From Rhypophila decipiens (taxonomy: Eukaryota > Ascomycota > Sordariomycetes > Sordariales > Naviculisporaceae), in assembly GCA_033297075.1 (NCBI GenBank), contig MU858115.1:1-64000 (forward strand): 64,000 nucleotides of DNA. The letters are read 5' to 3'. The notes beneath the pieces are model-generated. The model worked only from the letters and a program-made list of their open reading frames with translations, was not told the origin of the DNA and ran no database searches. Positions 19,658 to 30,519 of this stretch are shown piece after piece. Each line of letters opens with the position of its first letter. The first letter of the stretch is position 1. The position numbers and the translations under genes are program-made.

Positions 19658-21559
19658 TCACTCGCTATCACTTGTCTTTTCGAGTGACGACAGAGCCGCA
19701 TTGAACAACTTCTCGACATCATCTTCTCCCCGCGCGCTCCTTAAACCTTCAGTTAAAACAGCGCTATTCAACAGACTCCGCCTCAAGCCCGAAACATCGT
19801 AACCATCTGGCGCCATTTTCTCCAGTAATTCAGCAGTCAACCGAAGCTGCTCAGTCGACCAATTATTATTGACGTCCCTGAAAAAATTGCTCGTCACCCT
19901 TGGCTCCTCCTCTGCGGGGCCACCGCCGCCGACGGATCTATCCTGTCCTGCTCCTCGAGATTCAAAAGACGGGGCCTCAAACGTCATGCGCTCGCCAAAA
20001 TGCTCCCATGGCGGGGTCTGCTCGTCAGTGCACACGGGCATTGCTGTGGGAAAGACACTCAAGCTTGAAGGCAATTTTCCCGGCCACCGCCCAAAGACGG
20101 ACGTGTTTGGGATGTTGGGGATCTCGCTGGGCCAGGCCTGTGACTCCCTGTAGGCCACGGCGCGAGCGAGAACCGCAGTGGCGTTTTGGGAGCGCTCGCC
20201 GAGGATGAGGTTACTAAGCAATGGCGTCTGCCGCACCCCCTCGGCTTGCATGGTTGATTTGACGTCGGCGCCCGCATCGATGAGAGCTTTGGCGCATGAT
20301 TCAGTGCCTCTCATGGCTGCCGCGTGAAGGGGAGTGGCGCCGGTGTTCGGATCCGCAGCGTTGGGGTCAGCGTGCGCGGCCAGAAGTGCCTGGACGTCTT
20401 GGATTTGATCGCGCATGACGGCAAAGTGAAGGGGTCGCATGCCGGAACTTTTCTCCTGGGCGTTGACGTCGGCGCCTGCGGCGATGAGGATCTGGACTGC
20501 CTCGTGGAATTTGCTCACGATGGCGGACATGAGAGGTGTCCGACCACGGTCGTCGGGGATGTTGGGGTTTGCATCGTGCTGGAGGAGGAGGTTGATGGTA
20601 CGGGGTGTGACGCTGTGCTGCTGGTTGATGGCGGCGGCACCTAGAGGGGTGATGCCGTGTTCGGCTCGGCTCCAGTTGGGATCGGCTCCTTTGGAGAGAA
20701 GGCTCTCGACTTTGGCTTCGTGTCCTCGCAGAACTGCCATATAGATCGGGGTAAGACCATCGCTTGGGCGGGCTGCATTGGGCTCGGCGCCGTGCTCTAG
20801 CAGAAGGTTGACGATAGAGGCATCTTCGTCGCCCTTGCTGCACGCCAGGTGCAGTGCTGTATCCCCGTGGACGTTGGGCGGATTGGGGTCAGCCTTGAAC
20901 TGCAAAAGCAGATGGACAAGCTCCAGATTGTCTCCGTTAACCGCGGACTGGACCGCTGTGAATCCGTCGTTATCTGCTGCGTCCGGATCGGCGGATGACC
21001 TAAGAAGTTCCGCAGCGGCCTCGTTGGTTCCCATGATGCAACAGACAAGAAGCGGCGTGCATCCCACATTGTCCTTCGCCTCTGTGCAGGCTGGTGCATC
21101 TGATAACAGTGCGCGGACAACTTCAGCATGTCCTTGGTGGCAGGCATGGTGTAGCGGCGTCCACAGCTTGGAGTCCCGGACATCGACCCTGGCGCCTGCC
21201 ACAAGAAGCATTTGCGCAATGCTCAGATGGCCTCCCATGGCTGCCACAATGAGCGGGTAGAGTTCATGTTCCTCATGCAGCCTGCCAACACCACGAGAAA
21301 GCAGTTCCCGGACCTTTGGCTCATCCCCCGAAGTGATTGCTCCGTAGAGTTGCCGTTCGTCTGCCGAGAGTTCGCTGAAGTCGTAGAATATGGAGCGAGC
21401 GCGGGCGGCCATATCCGTCGAAGGGCTTTGGAAAAGCAAGGCTAGAAGACTTGCTTTCAAGCCATCATCATCGGACTCTGAGTCATGCCCATCTGCTGTT
21501 TCGCCCCATGGCGATGGCGAATGCTGATTTCGCGAGTGTACTGAATGGTGATTCCCCAT
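19658..21559 (-). CDS. Ankyrin-repeat protein
   Basis: Single-exon gene of 633 residues. The start MGNHHSVHS has glycine at position 2, so N-myristoylation is possible. Residues from about 70 to 440 hold around ten ankyrin repeats. Examples are TPLHHACHQGHAEVVRALL, DTALHLACSKGD and TPLHAAAMRGTESCAKALI. The last 190 residues have no repeats and are rich in proline, serine and acidic residues. No kinase, NACHT or lipase-like domain is visible, so this is a stand-alone adaptor or the sensor half of a split system. It lies 775 bp from the 3' end of the gasdermin-like gene, on the same strand. A role in that module is possible but only inferred from location. Confidence 0.9.
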   Translation of the reverse strand: MGNHHSVHSRNQHSPSPWGETADGHDSESDDDGLKASLLALLFQSPSTDMAARARSIFYDFSELSADERQLYGAITSGDEPKVRELLSRGVGRLHEEHELYPLIVAAMGGHLSIAQMLLVAGARVDVRDSKLWTPLHHACHQGHAEVVRALLSDAPACTEAKDNVGCTPLLVCCIMGTNEAAAELLRSSADPDAADNDGFTAVQSAVNGDNLELVHLLLQFKADPNPPNVHGDTALHLACSKGDEDASIVNLLLEHGAEPNAARPSDGLTPIYMAVLRGHEAKVESLLSKGADPNWSRAEHGITPLGAAAINQQHSVTPRTINLLLQHDANPNIPDDRGRTPLMSAIVSKFHEAVQILIAAGADVNAQEKSSGMRPLHFAVMRDQIQDVQALLAAHADPNAADPNTGATPLHAAAMRGTESCAKALIDAGADVKSTMQAEGVRQTPLLSNLILGERSQNATAVLARAVAYRESQAWPSEIPNIPNTSVFGRWPGKLPSSLSVFPTAMPVCTDEQTPPWEHFGERMTFEAPSFESRGAGQDRSVGGGGPAEEEPRVTSNFFRDVNNNWSTEQLRLTAELLEKMAPDGYDVSGLRRSLLNSAVLTEGLRSARGEDDVEKLFNAALSSLEKTSDSE

Positions 21560-21913
21560 ATTGGTAGCCGGGGACTCAGATCTTGTTGCCAGACTACTAG
21601 ATAATTACGGAATTGGTGAGCGTTCGAATGTTATCGCTCTTGGCGCTTGATTCCTTGTCAGGTAGTCCAGGAGGAAGCATCAAAGGATTTTTGTGGACCC
21701 GGACTGCAACTATTATGTAGGCTGCGTGGCCCGCTGTAGACTTGAGGTTGGCAAGTTGGCTAAAATTACAGCAACGGGGCGGGCAGAGACGCACCCAGAT
21801 GTGATAATGTGAGTTGCCTAGGGTGTAGCGAAGGTTCCAGACCACGGCGCAGGCCAGTGCATCACACACCACTCGAAGCCCATTTGCGGAGCGCAAGGCA
21901 GCGCGATCAAATC

Positions 21914-22000
21914 AGGCATAAGTCAGGAGACATAAGTCAGGAAATAGAAGCCAGGAGAAGAAATCCGGAGGCAGAAGTCAGGAGACAGAAGTCAGGAGAC
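21914..22000. repeat. 14-bp minisatellite
   Basis: About six imperfect copies of a 14-base unit (CAGAAGTCAGGAGA and variants such as CATAAGTCAGGAGA) in direct tandem. It lies between the ankyrin gene and the 3' end of the gasdermin-like gene. Such arrays vary in length between strains. Confidence 0.85.
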
Positions 22001-22334
22001 ACTGACTTCCTAGTGAGGCCTGTATTCCCCGCCATGACAACCGGTGCACCCAAGTACATCGGAAGTACCACGCCTTTGAGCCCGCGATGCATGCAGGCTT
22101 CCGTGGCGCCAGGACGATCTCAAACTACATGCATCATGACCTCTACAGTTCGAAAGTTTCAAATCAACAAAGGGAACAAGCACCACGGTCGACTCGGGCA
22201 AGATCTTGGGAGGTATGGCTGATAGCAGATTTGGCAAAGAATTACATGCAAGTAGCTGTCCAATCTTCCCGTTGCGCAAGATCCAAGATTGCCTCATACA
22301 AGATCAAACTTACCCTCATCGCGCTCCCAAATCC

Positions 22335-23371
22335 TCAGAGCTCAAGTCCCAACGAGAGCCATTTGCCGGTGTCGGAAGTTTGAAACTCCTGTGGGTTGAG
22401 GCTCCGGCTTGCATCATGCTTAGGCCAGACGTACACATCAGCATCCTTCCCGGTCTCCTCATACTCGTCAAGAATTTTGTCGAGAGTTTCCATTTCCGCT
22501 TCGACTTCTGGATTGGTAGAATGGAGTAAGTACCATGTCGACGTCGAGGTTCGCTCAACCTTCGCTCAAAGAGGAAATTGGGATGACGGGTCATACCTTC
22601 CATCTCATCAACGCCCTTGCTGCCCCCGAATATAGTTCCGTCACTGAAAGGTGTATGATTGACTATTTTAATCCTCGAATTGTAAAATATGCCGGGCGTT
22701 CCGATCTCGCGCCATTGGATTCCGATGACGTGCTCTTCGACGTATTTGGCCTTCATCTGCGCCATCTCGTTTTCCGTGTAGGTGGCCTTGATTTCGACAT
22801 TCATGCGTCTCAGAAGCTCAATTCCTGAAGCATCCGCGAGCAGGTCGCTGAAGGACACCGTTGCGCATTTCTCCGCGTTGATGGCCCGAATAATCTTGAG
22901 TTCTGCTTCCATCACCGTGATCATTCCGACTGCAAGGAACACACGAACCGATCTTTCCAAGATACTGCCCTTCAAATGCTCCAGCGCCCAGCTCTTTGCT
23001 TCCTTATCCTGTTCCATGAAGTGGTGAAGATAGTCTTGCTCTTGCTGGAGGGTGTAAATGCGTAGTGTTTGGGCATTAATGCTTCTGCCCTGCTGTTTGA
23101 CAGAGCCGAGGCAGCCGGAGACCAGGCTGTCCAGCTTTCCCTCCACTTTCTTCTCTCGCGCACGTTCGCTGAGCCATTCGAAGTTATCCACTTTGTTGAT
23201 TTCAGGGCGTGCCGTGGTCGTATATGGCGGAGCAGACCCACGCTGGGGACGAAAGTCCTGCAGTGGCTGGAGTGGATTGAGATGGAGACGTCCTAGGAAG
23301 TCGTGGAGCTCATTAGCAGGGGGCGCTCCCGTCAACGGCCCAATGAACAGATATTTCGCCTCGACGGCCAT
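22335..23371 (-). CDS. Gasdermin-like protein candidate
   Basis: Exon 1 is 23371-22597, an 89-base intron (22596-22508) has GTATGA and CAG, and exon 2 is 22507-22335. The spliced length is exactly 316 codons (315 residues). Splicing replaces an unlikely tail with an acidic one ending WLSLGLEL. The N-terminal part has FLGRLHLNPLQPLQDF, like the LG-x-I-x-DP start of fungal gasdermins. Later beta-strand-like segments are SVRVFLAVGMITVMEAELK and HVIGIQWREI, like the paired strands that form the pore barrel. Length fits known fungal members (about 250-300). The strongest support is context: a CHAT protease gene starts 757 bp away, divergently, as in many fungal gasdermin loci. The acidic C-terminal tail would be the expected cleavable inhibitory part. 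Direct sequence evidence for the family is moderate. Confidence 0.6.
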
Positions 23372-24128
23372 GATGTTTTGTTGAAGCGTGCCGTGCGGCA
23401 GGTGATTGAATAGTCAAGCAAAAGAGCAATGTAGAGGTGTCACAATACGTGAATCAGCTGGAGTTGGGGATGATCGCCGTCCGACGTCTGATAAACAATT
23501 TAAGAAACATGGGACCTGGAAGCTAACTGAGATGTTGACAAAATATATGCCACAGGTGAAGTATTGCAGGTACAAGTGGAATACACCTGAGTTGTCAGAA
23601 CGTGGGCACGACAGCCGTAGGCAGTACCACCGATCAGCACACTCACCAGCTGGAACCTGATGATGATGACCTGATGTGGCGTTGCGTGTCTTGCCAATGA
23701 GAGGTACCCAAATGCAAACTAATGCATGTACCCAAGTATCAGACAATGTCAGTAATAAAGTCTCCTGTTCTTCTGGCTCTATGCATCAAAGGAACCAATG
23801 ACAATGACTGTCAGGCGACGGACCACGATGAATGCAGACCACAGTGGCATGACAGATGCTTTTTGGGATTGACATTCTTTCTGTCCATGCTCAGGTTGTG
23901 TGCCTAGCCACACCTGAATCTCAATGGTGCGCCTTGGTCATCGTTACTTCAGAGATGTGGGGTTGGCCCTTGAAAAACCTCTTGCCGTTCTTCACATCCA
24001 AGTCATTTCCAACCCGAGCACTGGACCTCACGGTGTCTATCTCAAACTTTCATCATCGCCGCCTTGCGCAAATCTCGTTTATTGAGTTCAGTTTCTATAC
24101 AACCGAAGGGTTAACTGTTGCAGGAACC
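23372..24128. other. Divergent intergenic region between gasdermin-like and CHAT genes
   Basis: 757 bases between two start codons facing away from each other. It should hold both promoters and could allow co-regulation. The CHAT frame has no stop back to 23856, but that extension looks non-coding and ends in GTTAACTGTTGCAG, which could be an intron acceptor for a 5' leader exon. Confidence 0.6.
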
Positions 24129-27100
24129 ATGGTTGGAGGATGCCCACACGCAGTCCACGAGATCATCATTTCAGCAGTCGGAGACGACGGGGAGCAACTT
24201 AGCGTTCCTGTTCTTTCACAGGGGGTCCAACTTGGGCCTGTCAAAAGCCTAAATATTTCCACACTCCGTCAAGAGCAATGGGGTCTGAAGACAGAATTTT
24301 TGTACGAGGACTACATCCGCCAACCCCTACGGGTTGAGCGCGCCAATGAGTCAAAGGAGGTCCTGACGGGCTTTGCGAGGGAGGTCATCCGAGATTTGGA
24401 GTTGGGGGCGATCATCGAGGAGGCCATGCTCCACCAAGATACCAAGGTCATCATCAAGATCGAAGCCAGTGTGGAACGCTTCCATGGACTGCCCTGGGAG
24501 GTGCTGGAGAACCCCGAAGTTTGGAGGGAGGCAAGTGCGACACCGGGCCAACATGTCCCCGACATCATGGTGTGCAGATCGGTCACGGCATCTTCAGCGA
24601 CGGAAGAGAAAGTGGATGCAAGGGGCGTCACCGTACCTCACAGCTCTGTCGAGGAGATCAACATTCTTCTGGTTGTGGCACGGAAAAACGGACCGACCAG
24701 CGACAGGCCCGACATCAACTACCGACTCAACGCACTTCCTCTCACACAATTGGTGGACGAGATGGGACCGAAGGCAAGACTCTATATTGCGAGACCCGGC
24801 ACATATCAAAGCTTCAAGAGTGCACTTGGTGATAGGAGATACGACGTGGTGCATCTAGACTTGCATGGTCTGTCCGTGGCTGGAGTGTATGCCAAGCTGG
24901 GGTTTACAGCACCGACAGCCTCGCGAAGCGAGCGGGGCGAGGGGCTAGAATGGATTTCGGCCAGCGATGTCGCAGGTCATTTGGTTCGCAATGGAGTTCC
25001 CCTGGTCGTTGTAAACGCCTGTCAGAGCGCCAGCGGTGGGGTGGGCGTGTCGAATCTCGCAGCGGTTCTCGTGGGCCGTGGGGTTGAGTCCGTCGTTGGC
25101 ATGACGCATAGCGTTCACGAAGATGCTGTGCGCATCTTTGTCCCCAAATTCTACACTTCTTACCTCATCGACGGCCAGTCTGCCGTGGAATCGACCTATC
25201 GCGCCCGCCGAGCTCTCCAACGCAATCCCTTACGCAATGCCAAAACTTTCGGCATGGAGATTGACCTCAACGACTACATCTTGCCGGCCGTATTTCAGGC
25301 GCGTGGCCGAGTCGGCTTGGCAACACGCTGCGTGGTGGAAGAGCTGGAAACCGCGGCGGCACTGGCAGGTGAAAAACCCGACCCTGGACCGGAGCGAGGC
25401 GCACCTTCCCATGCCGACAACTTGAAGACGCCATTCTTCGGTCGGGACGCCGACATGTTTCAGGTTGAGAGGAAGTTGTTCCTTCGAGGACCGACAGGCC
25501 TTATCCACGGATGGGCCTGTGCGGGTAAGACGACTCTCATCGACCATCTTGCTGATTGGTGGCGGAAATCGGGCTTTATCTCCGAGGTACGACGAATCGT
25601 GGTCCCCGAGGGTGACGACGTTCGTGGCTTAGCAACTGAGCAAGCACAACTCGCTGTCCCAATGAGCTCACCAAAGTCCGACCCGTCATCGCCTGTTCTC
25701 CCATCCCTCATTGTCATTGAGCACTTGGAAGACTTGCCGCGAGATCGTTATCCGCAGTTAGTCCAGTATCTTGTTGACGCGACACGTCATCAGAAGGCTG
25801 TGGTAATCATGTCCAGCGAAGACCTCAACTTTCACAGCCACGCAATTGCGGCGGGATGTCCTATCTGGAACTACGACTTGGAAGGCTCGGACCCACGCGA
25901 TACGCTGAAGTATCTATCTTCGTGTCTGAAGCCGGCGGTATCGGCTGCAGCGGTAACGGGAAAGAACTCTACGTCTTCGACGGATCTTCGCTACCTGCGC
26001 CGAATTCTGCGTCTCTTCGACTACAACCCTGTTGCTGTCGTTGAACTTGAATCCTTTCTTCGCCGTACTGGCATGTCACCGAGCCAAGTATTCTGGCAGC
26101 TCCAATCCCACCCTCTTGGAATGACGTGGTCATCGCAGTCCGCCGCACGACTCGTGCAGGTGCTTCGCGGCAAGTTGCCCCTCCGTCCAAGTGGCTCACC
26201 TGCTGGATGGCTGCCCTGGCCCACGCTATCAGGTGGTCATTTCTTTTACCATCAGATCCGAACACCAGATACATCAAGCGATCCGAATATTACGCCGCCC
26301 ATGAGGGATTACTTGACCAGTCCCCAGGTGACACGTCACCCAAGGGATAAGGGTACCGATGTCCTTCATCCGTTGGTGGTCGAGTGGATTCGACAAGTAT
26401 ACGCGAACCAGGAGGCGAACAGAGACTCATCGATGAGAAACACGGTTACACACTACTTCAACATTTGCCGTGGGTTTTCGACATCAAAGGAGCGGCATAC
26501 ATGGCTCTCGGACGAAGAGTTCCTGAATTTGGTGGCTTGTATGGAATTCTGTCTCAATTTACAGGCATCTACAGCGGAGCCCGACGCTGGCATCATTCTG
26601 GATCTGCTGTGGGCCACATGCCTCCGCGCCCAGTGCGTCACGGCGACGGCACCGACTCAGCAGACACTCGAAGATCAGGAACTCCTGGCGGACTTGTCGA
26701 CAGCCGTGGTTATGGTCAGGCTGCCGCGATTCAGGCCCTTTGATAGCGATACGTGGGATGCTTACAATGGCGCCTGTCTGTCCGAGTACGCCACCAAATC
26801 AGCCCTCTCTGTCTTAGATACAGCAAGACTTGCTCTGCATTGCCTGTTTCTCGCAAAGTTCTCGGTTTCGTCCACTGCCACCGCACGGCCGTGGGTCTTG
26901 GCTTCGAAGCTTCTCCTCCAAGAAGTGGACCTACTTGGCTCGGAGGCGGGCGTGCATACACTGCTAAGGTTTCTGAAGTGCTCAGCAGTTGTCCTGGATA
27001 TGGAGCTTGGTTGCAAGAAGATGACACCACTCAAGGACCTGGTTGATCTGAGCCGCAAACTGAATTCGATTCAGCTACCCACGGCAGAGATGAAATTCAT

Positions 27101-28228
27101 TTCGACATGGACAAATGACTGCATATGTAGATTTGGCGGGAGCGTTGTTAGTCCCACCTCGCACGGCTTCGAGGAACGTCTTCAGTGCGTATGCGAGGCA
27201 ACCAGTGGGGTACGTCATTGCCCTTTCTTTGTCTTTACCATTTCGAGATCCAATTATGGTTACTGACAGAACCTGCAGCTCGATGAGCAGAGTCCTCATG
27301 TGGTTGCGTTCAGTTCAGCTCTCGACATATTGAATGCCAGCAAGGAGGATGGCAGAGGCAGTGCGACCCAGAAAGTAATGGTTGATAGGCAGATCCAGAA
27401 GTTGGAAGACAAGCTCGCAGACGCCATCTCTTCGGGCGAAATATCTTTAGAGACTGTCGTTCTGCGTCTTTTACTTCAAGTGAGCCCACCCTTCCCGGTT
27501 TGAAGCCTTGCTGCTCGACGAGACCTACTTCCCTAGCGCCGGAGTGTGGATGCGGGGTCCGTTGTGAACAGCGATTTAGTTACATGTTCTTCTAACACTC
27601 TCAACCCCAGGTACGACTCCACAGAGGCGAATGGGGAACCTCTCTGCTACTTGTCGATCGGCTCGAGTCTGCCCTTGGAGCGTCCGAGTTCCTGCCGGGG
27701 CTTTCGACGGATGAGCAAGTTCACAAACGCTGGGGAATTCGGTTCGAGAGAATCCGAGCAGAATGCCATCATTTTCTTGGCCACAGCGAAGAGTTCGAAC
27801 ATCACGCGGAAAAGCTGAGGCAGCTCCGAGAAGCCCGCGAGAGCAAGTGGACCTACGAGCATATGCGAGAAGAAGCGATTGCGAATGCCGTCTCTTCGAA
27901 CGTTGCCACGTTGCAGAGGGGTTTTGCAAAGCACGCACACGGCGCCTCGGGCCCCTCCGGATTACAGAACCAGAGATTGTTGAGAAGGGAGAAGATGACG
28001 AGGGAGATGCTGGACCAGAGGCTATCATCTCCTTTGGACAAGCTGGCGGACCCGGTGTTTTCCAAGATTTCCGACCAGCTGGAAAGCGCCGCCTCCGCGA
28101 CCTACAGCTTGGACATGGCAGTCGAGAGCCCGGATGTCGATTATCCCTCCATGTTCCTTGAGAGGTTCCAGCCCTATGCTATCGACCTGTTCTTTGCTTG
28201 TATTCAACGTCCGGGGGGAAGTGGTTGA
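24129..28228 (+). CDS. CHAT protease/NTPase (NLR-like) protein
   Basis: Three exons: 24129-27209, 27279-27479 and 27611-28228, all joined in phase 0, giving 1299 residues. Intron 1 has GTACGT and CTGCAG, intron 2 GTGAGC, CTAAC and CCCCAG. Residues about 1-390 form a CHAT domain: the LPWEVLENP segment, then the catalytic pair His246 (VHLDLHG) and Cys298 (VVVNACQSASGG). A P-loop NTPase follows, with Walker A GWACAGKTTL (about 461) and Walker B LIVIEHLED (about 527). The rest is helical without recognisable repeats and ends in charged coiled-coil-like sequence. CHAT proteases are caspase-like and cut gasdermins in bacteria and probably fungi. The layout matches an NLR with a protease effector, and the neighbour is the likely substrate. 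An upstream non-coding exon is possible. Confidence 0.88.
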
Positions 28229-29379
28229 CGTAACTGAATGTAACAGCCGGTAGAACCCAACGCCACAACGTCAGACAGCGCCCCATCTAAAACGCCAGCA
28301 GGCGGATGGGTGTTCACGGCCGTTGGACCTGGGACATGAGCACAACCCTTTAGTCTAGAATTTTAAATAGTGGAAAACCATCTCATGGGATGGTTCCCCA
28401 GAAGAACCGCAATACGCCCAGTCAACCACTAAGCCGCCCTCAACTAAAACCTGCACTTGGCGTTTACATTGATATTCTAGCCTCTTCGAGCAGAGGCATG
28501 GATGCGATTGCCTGGATGGGTAGAGTAGTACTAGGAGGTAGACGACGGTACATTGCACCCGGGCAGTTCAACCACAGAATACAAAAACCGCCCGAATCGG
28601 AACATCACCTAAACAGCGAGATGCAAAAACGCGCTTCCTCCAGGACAGGAGACGCGTTGGGGCCCAATAAGATGTCAAGTTTGTTACGGAGGAGGTGTCG
28701 TTGCGGATGCCCATGGGCGTGCCGCGTAGGTTGGAGCATCTTTGATCGAGGCATGGGAGGAGACTATTGTTGGCAAGCTCCCTGATTTGCTAGGAAAAAG
28801 GGCGATGATAGCTGAGTGAAGTGACGTTGGTAAAAGAAGGCTGGTGAAACCGGTGCAAACGGTTAGGAGAGGACGACGGGAGTTCCCATGTACCTACTAC
28901 ATAGAGGAGCTGGCAGTGGCAAAAAAAGAAAACATAGATTCGTCAGTCGTCACCGACCTGAGTACTAATCTAGCTATTGCTGGCTTATAGATGTGAGAGC
29001 GGACGGGATCCCGAGTTTTCCAATATCTATGGCCGTATGTCGCTGTCGGAACCTTTCCTTTTGTTTATGAAGTGCTATTCTCAAGCTTCCCTTGTCCCAC
29101 GAGTGTACAGTCTGCAACACGAATAGAAAACCATGGTTCTGGTAGCCAATTTCATAGAGAAAAGCAGTATTAGACATACCCGGGGACTGGATTACCTGTC
29201 TTTCTCGAAAAATGTGCACTATTGTAACCGTGAGCATTGTGCTCTGGATATCCCCGATCCTTTGCATCAGTGTGACATGCACGTAGCCGCTTCTCGTTGG
29301 TGACAGTTTGTGGATATTGCCGCTCCCATCATCGTGATGCTCACCACCTCCATCAACATCATTACCGCAAGACCTTTCG
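28229..29379. other. Intergenic, nothing recognised
   Basis: Sequence after the CHAT gene stop with only short non-protein-like frames. It leads into transposon debris at about 29380. Confidence 0.65.
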
Positions 29380-29800
29380 CCAGGTTCCCTGCGCGACAGC
29401 CGTCCGATGAAGTCTGTTCTTGTCATCCTCAGAGACATCCAGGTTCGGCACGCACACGTGGTTGAAGACCGTGGCGGGATCGTCTGGAATATAGAGAAAG
29501 ACGAAGACTTGTCCCGTACAGACGTATCCATACTCTATGGCCCTTGTCGACCATGTGGGAGAAGAGTTGGCTGACCACAGCGGCGGTGAGCGCCGTCGAT
29601 GGGGCAAAGCTGTTGGCGCCGCCTTCCTGTACACGCAAAACTGGTCCGCTCGGTTGCCTTTCCCTTTCACGGGGCGGCGCGGTTTTCGGATCGCTGCGGT
29701 CGTTGTGAGGGCCGTGTAGGCGAACGCGGCCACGCCCGGCAAACCCTGACGGACGACGGCGTTCTGTTGCCAGGGGCGCTTTCTCTCGCAGTCATTTCCC
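29380..29800 (-). pseudogene. Chimeric fragment: Helitron helicase piece fused to a conserved fungal protein piece
   Basis: On the minus strand, about 29800-29710 encodes CERKRPWQQNAVVRQGLP, a match to the late helicase region of copies A and B. It then runs straight into a different sequence. About 29640-29380 encodes AAVVSQLFSHMVDKG in one frame and YGYVCTGQVFVFLYIPDD plus CVPNLDV in another. Those motifs are typical of a large fungal family of kinase-related hypothetical proteins. The change of frame at about 29545 marks a frameshift. The piece has no start and is broken. It documents Helitron-associated gene capture or repeated rearrangement. Confidence 0.65.
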
Positions 29801-29855
29801 TCGCAGTCATTTTTCCTGGCAGTCACTTTTCCCCCAGTCATTTTCCTCCCAGTCA
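29784..29855. repeat. Short tandem array of CAGTCATTTTCC-like units
   Basis: About five imperfect units of 15-17 bases around GCAGTCATTTTCC in direct order. It begins at the edge of the helicase fragment, so it may mark a recombination junction. Confidence 0.75.
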
Positions 29856-30122
29856 GCTACCTCAAGGGTGTCACCGTCCTGCATCTCAAGCTGCGCATCA
29901 TTCAGGGACAACCCTGTGAAGCTCAAGCCGCTGAGAAAGGGCACGAGGCCGTCGTGCAGCTGCTGCTGGCGACAAAGAATATCGATAATGTTGTGTGTGG
30001 TGGCGATGTGGCGATGCTTAGACCTCGGTATCACATGCTAGGCCGCTGGGGTATATTTCCACCCGCCCACACACACATCCGAGGCATCGGGTGATCTAGA
30101 GGTGAAAAAGTAGAGGGCTTGG

Positions 30123-30214
30123 ACGAGATAATGGCGGATTTGGATGAACCGAATGTAGTTAGCGTGCATAGGCCCTTTAGGCTCAGTGCCTCCGGGCGAA
30201 ATAAATTCCATCCA
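30123..30214. repeat. 92-bp direct repeat, copy 2
   Basis: Identical to positions 1-92 in the same orientation, 30,122 bases away. The minus strand here is open (PMHANYIRFIQIR and neighbours) but no family was recognised. It is flanked by transposon debris on its left and by a 2EXR pseudogene on its right. Confidence 0.95.
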
Positions 30215-30519
30215 ACCGGCCATCTGCCCTAGATAGTTTCCTCTCTCCATGGCACAACAAACATCTTAGCTGCCACCTAAGGTTCGCCCCGTGACAAGGA
30301 AACTGCTAAACTATCACTTTATATAGGCGGCCTCTCCCTTTTCTTTGACTTATTCGTGATCTATTTTGTAGCAGGGTGCCCGGTAGTTCTCTGATCTTTA
30401 ATGAGAACATGGAACAGCCTCAGTGCTTGTTAAGCACGTAATGGCAGTAGGATCTGACCTTCCTGCGTGATCTTGGTCTCCAGAAGCCTCTGAACCTTTC
30501 GTATTTCTAACCCACCGAA

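Noticed and set aside
21914..22000. CRISPR-like array
   Set aside because: The units are contiguous without spacers and the organism is eukaryotic; this is a minisatellite.
23856..24128. N-terminal extension of the CHAT protein
   Set aside because: In-frame and open, but it begins in sequence without protein-like character and ends in an apparent intron acceptor; the ATG at 24129 is better placed.
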